Source of the DNA: Firmicutes bacterium UBA6418 | Lineage (GTDB): Bacteria; Bacillota; Clostridia; Peptostreptococcales; Anaerovoracaceae | Reading direction: 5' to 3' | Assembly (NCBI GenBank): GCA_002439735.1 | Contig: DJPG01000106.1 | Span: forward strand, 1-10,398 | Length of the DNA stretch: 10,398 nucleotides | Made by a program: the position numbers and the translations under genes | Shown here: one piece after another, positions 6,859 through 10,398 of the stretch | How the letters are laid out: each line of letters begins with the position of its first letter | Position numbering within the stretch: position 1 is the first letter of the stretch | Notes under the pieces: model-generated | Database searches by the model: none | What the model was told of the DNA's origin: nothing | What the model saw: only the letters and a program-made list of their open reading frames with translations

Positions 6859-8406
6859 CTAAATTTTGGAAGTGCCAGCTTGCTCCGTTTTTTGTGTGCC
6901 AGTTGATTTTTTTAATTCTTTTTCCAGGAGCTCCCGCAGGATATGCAATCCTTCATCGAGCCGTTCCTCCGTCTCAAACGAATAGTTGATGCGGATATGA
7001 TCTCGACCGCCGTTTTTGAATGGGTAAAACACATAGCCGGGCAGCAGCGCCAGGCCGCTTTTATAAGCATCGTTGATAAACGATTTGCTGTCGACGCCGT
7101 CCGGAAGCCGGCACCAGATGTAGACCCCGCCGCGCGGCTTTTGATAACGGATCCCGAGTGGCTTCATCTCGTCGAGCGCTCGGCAGATCAGTTCCTGTTT
7201 TCTCGCGTAATTTTCCCGGAAAACATCCAAAAGCTCGTAGTAGGTACCGTCGTCAAGGTAGCGGGCGATCAGCTTCTGCGCGACCCAGTCCACGGACATC
7301 ATGCGCACGGGTACCAGATAGGACAGACCCTGGATGACCTCTTTATCCGCTACGACAAAAGCCAGGCTCAGGCCCGGCACGAAGGTCAGCGAAAAAGAGT
7401 AGATGTAGATGACATTGCCCTCCGTGTCAAAGGCTTTGATCGGCGGCAGCTTTTCGCCCTCGTAGACCAGCTCCGACGCCGCATCTTCTTCCACGACCGG
7501 AATGCGCCAGCGGCTTGCGATCTCGAGCACTTTTTTGCGTCGTTCCAAGGAAAGGATCGCTCCGGTCGGATCGTGAAAGCTGGAATTGACGAAAATCAGA
7601 CTCGGATCATGTGCCGCCGCCAATCGTTCCAGCGCTTCGGTATCCATGCCGTCTCGATCGACCGGTATCGTCATGATGCGCGCGCCGGCCAGCTCCATCG
7701 CGCGGTAGGCGTCCGGCGAGACCGGCTCTTCCATGATCACCGTATCGCCCGGCTTCAAAAGCAAAGTCACAATGAAATCCAACGCCTGATTCGTCTCTGT
7801 CAGGATCTGGATCTGCCCGGTCGTTGCCCGCACGCCTTTGGTGCTGAGCAGCGAGACGATCTTTTGCCGCAGCATGCGGTCACCCTTATACGGACTGTAA
7901 AAATACTGCGTTCTTCCCTCTTCGGAGATCAAAGAGGACAGCACCCGCGCGATATTTTCTCTGTCGTAAATCCCGGGGCTGGCGATGCCGCTGCCCATGG
8001 AGATCACATTCTTGTCACCGAACCGTTGGAACAGATCATCAAAGGTGACCTCCATGTCCTGATATTCATCCTTGATGCGTGCTTTCCAGTTGACTTTTTT
8101 GTGCTTGCCCTCTTTGGGGCTGATTTTGCCTCGGATTTCGTTCTTTGTCGTCTTTGGCTCCGCGGCATGCACCAGATAGCCGACGCCCTGGCGGGAGTCG
8201 ATCAGTTCTTCCGCTTTCAGTTCGTTGTATGCCTTGGCTACGGTATTGCGGTGTACCCCGAGGATCTGCGCCATGGAGCGCTCGGAGGGCAGACTGCTTC
8301 CGGGCGCGCGTTTGCCGGATAAAATCTCGGCTTTGATCTGATCTGACAGTCTGCGGTAGACCGGGGTTTTTGGGGTTTGCTTCATTTTCATGCGGTTTAC
8401 TCTCAT
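6859..8406 (-). CDS. MocR-family regulator (GntR wHTH plus aminotransferase-like domain) lacking the PLP lysine
   Basis: This is a 515-residue transcription factor. Residues about 15-80 form a GntR-type winged helix (PVYRRLSDQIKAEILSG, LPSERSMAQILGVHRNTV, RQGVGYLVH). A linker of about 50 residues rich in Lys/Arg leads to a fold-type I aminotransferase domain (about 130-495). In MocR proteins such as GabR this domain binds pyridoxal phosphate through a lysine in an SFSKT-like motif. Here the motif reads SFSLTFVPGLSLAF: position 340 is leucine (codon 7387-7389, CTG), and the arginine usual in the following RLG is serine. The EDDY motif reads EEDA (306-309), so the tyrosine contacting the cofactor is alanine. 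HDPTG (278-282) and the C-terminal HIRINYSF with Arg472 remain. It starts 18 bases after the rRNA methyltransferase stop and lies directly upstream of arcB, so arginine catabolism is a plausible target. ATG 8391 is an alternative start. Confidence 0.88.
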   Translation of the reverse strand: MRVNRMKMKQTPKTPVYRRLSDQIKAEILSGKRAPGSSLPSERSMAQILGVHRNTVAKAYNELKAEELIDSRQGVGYLVHAAEPKTTKNEIRGKISPKEGKHKKVNWKARIKDEYQDMEVTFDDLFQRFGDKNVISMGSGIASPGIYDRENIARVLSSLISEEGRTQYFYSPYKGDRMLRQKIVSLLSTKGVRATTGQIQILTETNQALDFIVTLLLKPGDTVIMEEPVSPDAYRAMELAGARIMTIPVDRDGMDTEALERLAAAHDPSLIFVNSSFHDPTGAILSLERRKKVLEIASRWRIPVVEEDAASELVYEGEKLPPIKAFDTEGNVIYIYSFSLTFVPGLSLAFVVADKEVIQGLSYLVPVRMMSVDWVAQKLIARYLDDGTYYELLDVFRENYARKQELICRALDEMKPLGIRYQKPRGGVYIWCRLPDGVDSKSFINDAYKSGLALLPGYVFYPFKNGGRDHIRINYSFETEERLDEGLHILRELLEKELKKSTGTQKTEQAGTSKI

Positions 8407-8424
8407 AGCGTCCTGCCGTCTGCC

Positions 8425-9645
8425 TTACGGCAGCAGCGGCTTATTTTTTGGCGGCTTTTGTCCGTGGAACTGGTAATAGCAGACTTCCAGCCTGCCGTTG
8501 TACAATTTGCGCCTGCGGTCTGCCGGGCGTCCAAAAACCTTGCTCTCAATGCTCTTGTCTGCCGTGATGGCGAACAACGACCAACCTGGGTGATCCTTGA
8601 AAAATTGCCGATAGACCTCATAGATACGGTCGATGCTCGCGCGGTCGCCGATCCGCTCCCCATAAGGCGGGTTGGTCACGATCACGCCGCTCTCAGCGCG
8701 GAGCGCCGCGAAAGGCTCACAGACCGCGGTCCGCGCGCGGGCGGCGCCGCGCGTCGCTTTCTCCGTTACGCCAAGCGCGGCGGCGATATCGGCGTTCCGA
8801 AAGACGATGCAGTCGTCAACGCCGGCTTCCTCCGCGTTTTCCCGCGCCGCCCTGACGGCTTTTGGGTCGAGATCGGAAGCATAGATCCGCAGTTCGCATT
8901 CCGGATCGATGGCCGCAAAGGCAGCCTTGCGTTCCTCTTTCCAGAGGGCTGCCGGGATCGCCTCCCATTCCTCGCTCGCAAAGCTGCGGCTGATGCCGGG
9001 CGCGATGTTGCGGCCGATCATCGCCGCTTCAATCGGAATGGTTCCGGAACCGCAGCAAGGGTCGATCAGAATCCGGTCTTTTTTCCAAAACGAAAGCTGC
9101 AGCATCGCCGCCGCCAGCGTTTCCTTGATCGGTGCTTCTACGCTCGCCTGCCGATAGCCGCGCTTGTGCAATCCCGGGCCGGTCGTATCCAGGGTGACCG
9201 TCACGCGGTTTTTGAGTAGGGTGATTTTGATATCGTACAGCGCCCCGCTTTTGGCGAAATGTTCGATGCCGTAACACGCTTTGAGTTTCTCGACGATCGC
9301 TTTTTCGGCGACGGACTGGCAGGCCGGCACACTCGAAAGCTTCGACTTGACCGAGGATCCGTTGACGATAAATTTTCCTTCTGGAGGGATCCATTCCTCC
9401 CAGGCGATCGCCTTGACCTGCTGGAACAGGTCTTCAAATTCCAAGGCCTCAAATTCCGCCATCTTGATCTGCACACGGTCTGCCGTGCGCAGCCACAGAT
9501 TGGCGCGCACGACGGCGCGTTCGTCACCCAGAAACGTGATCTTGCCGTCTTCACTGCGAAGGATCTTATACCCCAGCGCCTCGATTTCCCGTTTTGCGAC
9601 TGCTTCCAGCCCAAAGGTCGTTGCCGCGATGATTTCTAATTTCAT
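8425..9645 (-). CDS. THUMP domain class I SAM-dependent rRNA methyltransferase (RlmL/YpsC-like)
   Basis: It probably methylates a guanine N2 in 23S rRNA, as RlmL and related enzymes do. From ATG 9645 the protein has 406 residues, close to the family norm. An N-terminal ferredoxin-like/THUMP RNA-binding region (about 1-155) starts with MKLEIIAATTFGLEAVAKRE. LHKRGYR follows (159-165), then SAM motif I DPCCGSGTIPIEAA (195-208) and the catalytic NPPYG (325-329). The segment at about 287-318 before NPPYG is an Ala/Arg-rich, GC-rich insertion longer than expected. The frame stays open upstream to 9828, but those codons run into the mreB terminator and are polar and unlike the family. ATG 9645 has only a weak ribosome binding site; ATG 9726, with AAGG 8 bases upstream, would add 27 polar residues and cannot be excluded. 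The MocR gene follows after 18 bases and is probably co-transcribed. Confidence 0.9.
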   Translation of the reverse strand: MKLEIIAATTFGLEAVAKREIEALGYKILRSEDGKITFLGDERAVVRANLWLRTADRVQIKMAEFEALEFEDLFQQVKAIAWEEWIPPEGKFIVNGSSVKSKLSSVPACQSVAEKAIVEKLKACYGIEHFAKSGALYDIKITLLKNRVTVTLDTTGPGLHKRGYRQASVEAPIKETLAAAMLQLSFWKKDRILIDPCCGSGTIPIEAAMIGRNIAPGISRSFASEEWEAIPAALWKEERKAAFAAIDPECELRIYASDLDPKAVRAARENAEEAGVDDCIVFRNADIAAALGVTEKATRGAARARTAVCEPFAALRAESGVIVTNPPYGERIGDRASIDRIYEVYRQFFKDHPGWSLFAITADKSIESKVFGRPADRRRKLYNGRLEVCYYQFHGQKPPKNKPLLP

Positions 9646-9813
9646 GTTGCTTCTGCTGCTCTCTTTCGTTTGTTTTTTGTTTGTATGTCCGGTGTGCTTT
9701 TGCACCTCTTCTTTGTCTGTGTGCATGTCCCGTACCTTGATCCCTGCCCGGCAGATCGCCGCATATCCGTCGAACCTGCTGGATGCGCCAAGGTTTTGCG
9801 GGCGCATGATGCG

Positions 9814-9840
9814 AAAATAGCGTCCCATCGGGGACGCTAT
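9814..9840 (-). terminator. Intrinsic terminator after mreB
   Basis: A perfect 10-bp stem (9817-9826 with 9831-9840, ATAGCGTCCC/GGGACGCTAT) with a four-base loop is followed on the - strand by TTTTCG. It starts 21 bases after the mreB stop. It separates mreB from the methyltransferase gene, whose promoter must then lie between about 9650 and 9813. I saw no clear promoter boxes there. Confidence 0.8.
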
Positions 9841-9861
9841 GCGATTTTGTGTAAGTGCCGC

Positions 9862-10398
9862 CTACAGGTAAGGGGCTCTGCGGTTCAGCGCGTTGCTTTC
9901 CAGCTTTTCCAGCATATCTAAAGATTTGCCGGTTCCGATCGCCACGCAGGACTTCGGATCTTCCGCGATGGTCACCTTGATGCCCGTGCGTTCTTCGATC
10001 CTGCGGTCAATGCCGTACATCAGCGCGCCGCCTCCGGTCACGATGATGCCGGAGTTGCTGATATCCGCCGCCAGCTCCGGCGGGGTACGCTCCAGTACGT
10101 TGTGAACAGCCTCGCAGATGGTGGTCAGCGGCTCCTCCAGCGCTTCCATCATTTCGTCGGAAGTGATCTCCACGCTCTTCGGCAGACCGGTCACCAGGTC
10201 TCTGCCGCGGCACTCCTTGCTCACGGTTTCTTCTCGCGGATAAGCTGTGCCGATGGTCAGCTTCAGTTCTTCGGCGGTCCTTTCGCCGATATACAATTTA
10301 TGCACCTTGCGCATATATTTAATGATGGATTCGTCAAACTTGTCACCTGCCATCTTGACCGAGGTGCTGGCGACGATGCCGCCCAGCGAGATCACTGC
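9862..10398 (-). CDS. mreB: MreB/Mbl rod-shape protein, C-terminal part only
   Basis: This is a bacterial actin homologue that polymerises under the membrane and guides peptidoglycan synthesis in rod-shaped cells. About 178 residues are visible and the frame runs off the right edge. The first visible residues, AVISLGGIVASTSVKMAGD, are internal to MreB and follow its phosphate-binding region, so the valine codon at 10395 is not a start. Recognisable stretches are IKYMRKVHKLYIGERTAEELK, GRDLVTGLPKSVEI, ISNSGIIVTGGGALM (the adenosine-binding loop of actin-fold proteins) and AEDPKSCVAIGTGKSL. The protein ends in ALNRRAPYL. MreB and its paralogue Mbl cannot be told apart with this part alone. It suggests a rod-shaped cell. 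Confidence 0.93.
   Translation of the reverse strand, partial: AVISLGGIVASTSVKMAGDKFDESIIKYMRKVHKLYIGERTAEELKLTIGTAYPREETVSKECRGRDLVTGLPKSVEITSDEMMEALEEPLTTICEAVHNVLERTPPELAADISNSGIIVTGGGALMYGIDRRIEERTGIKVTIAEDPKSCVAIGTGKSLDMLEKLESNALNRRAPYL

Noticed and set aside
6844..6871. Promoter for arcB with TACAAT at 6844-6849
   Set aside because: The -10 box is good, but the best -35 (TTCCAA, 16-base spacing) matches only about half the consensus, so I did not list it as a feature.
6943..8322. Open frame of 459 codons on the + strand
   Set aside because: It lies wholly antisense to the well-supported MocR gene. Its translation has no recognisable family and the His/Arg/Asp-rich make-up of a complementary-strand shadow.
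8377..9219. Open frame of 280 codons on the + strand
   Set aside because: It is antisense to the rRNA methyltransferase, Arg-rich, and without recognisable motifs.
9646..9828. N-terminal extension of the methyltransferase frame to an ATG at 9828
   Set aside because: The extension starts inside the mreB terminator hairpin and its residues do not resemble the family, whose usual start matches ATG 9645. ATG 9726 is the only alternative I keep open.

Overview
The window looks like chromosome of an anaerobic, amino-acid-fermenting Bacillota bacterium, probably a Clostridia-type lineage. The grounds are strong Shine-Dalgarno sites, intrinsic terminators, AT-rich intergenic DNA between genes of moderate GC, and a complete arginine deiminase (ADI) pathway beside cell-shape and RNA-modification genes. 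No rRNA, tRNA, CRISPR array, insertion sequence or phage gene was seen. The genus cannot be fixed from this sequence alone.

Left part, + strand (1-3314): the 3' part of an NhaC-family antiporter gene cut by the window edge, two stacked intrinsic terminators, an AI-2E-family membrane permease, a very AT-rich promoter region, and a 315-codon gene clearly derived from argininosuccinate lyase (ArgH). This last protein keeps the N-terminal and central helical landmarks of ArgH. It has lost all three catalytic/substrate signatures and the C-terminal domain, while its reading frame stays open. Its promoter (TTGATT-17-TATAAT) is followed by an 18-bp sequence resembling an ARG box.

Middle part, - strand (3388-6759): a convergent terminator, then the ADI operon transcribed arcB (ornithine carbamoyltransferase), arcA (arginine deiminase), arcC (carbamate kinase). 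Together these turn arginine into ornithine, CO2 and two ammonia molecules and yield one ATP. All catalytic residues checked in these three enzymes are present.

Right part, - strand (6859-10398): a MocR-type regulator (GntR DNA-binding domain fused to an aminotransferase-like domain) directly upstream of arcB, a THUMP-domain class I rRNA methyltransferase, and the C-terminal part of mreB/mbl cut by the window edge. The MocR protein is unusual: the lysine expected to bind pyridoxal phosphate is a leucine.

The main interest is that an intact catabolic arginine operon is flanked by two apparently enzyme-dead homologues, an ArgH-like protein on one side and a MocR without its Schiff-base lysine on the other. 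Either could have become an arginine-pathway sensor or partner protein. That role is inference; the missing residues are read directly from the sequence.
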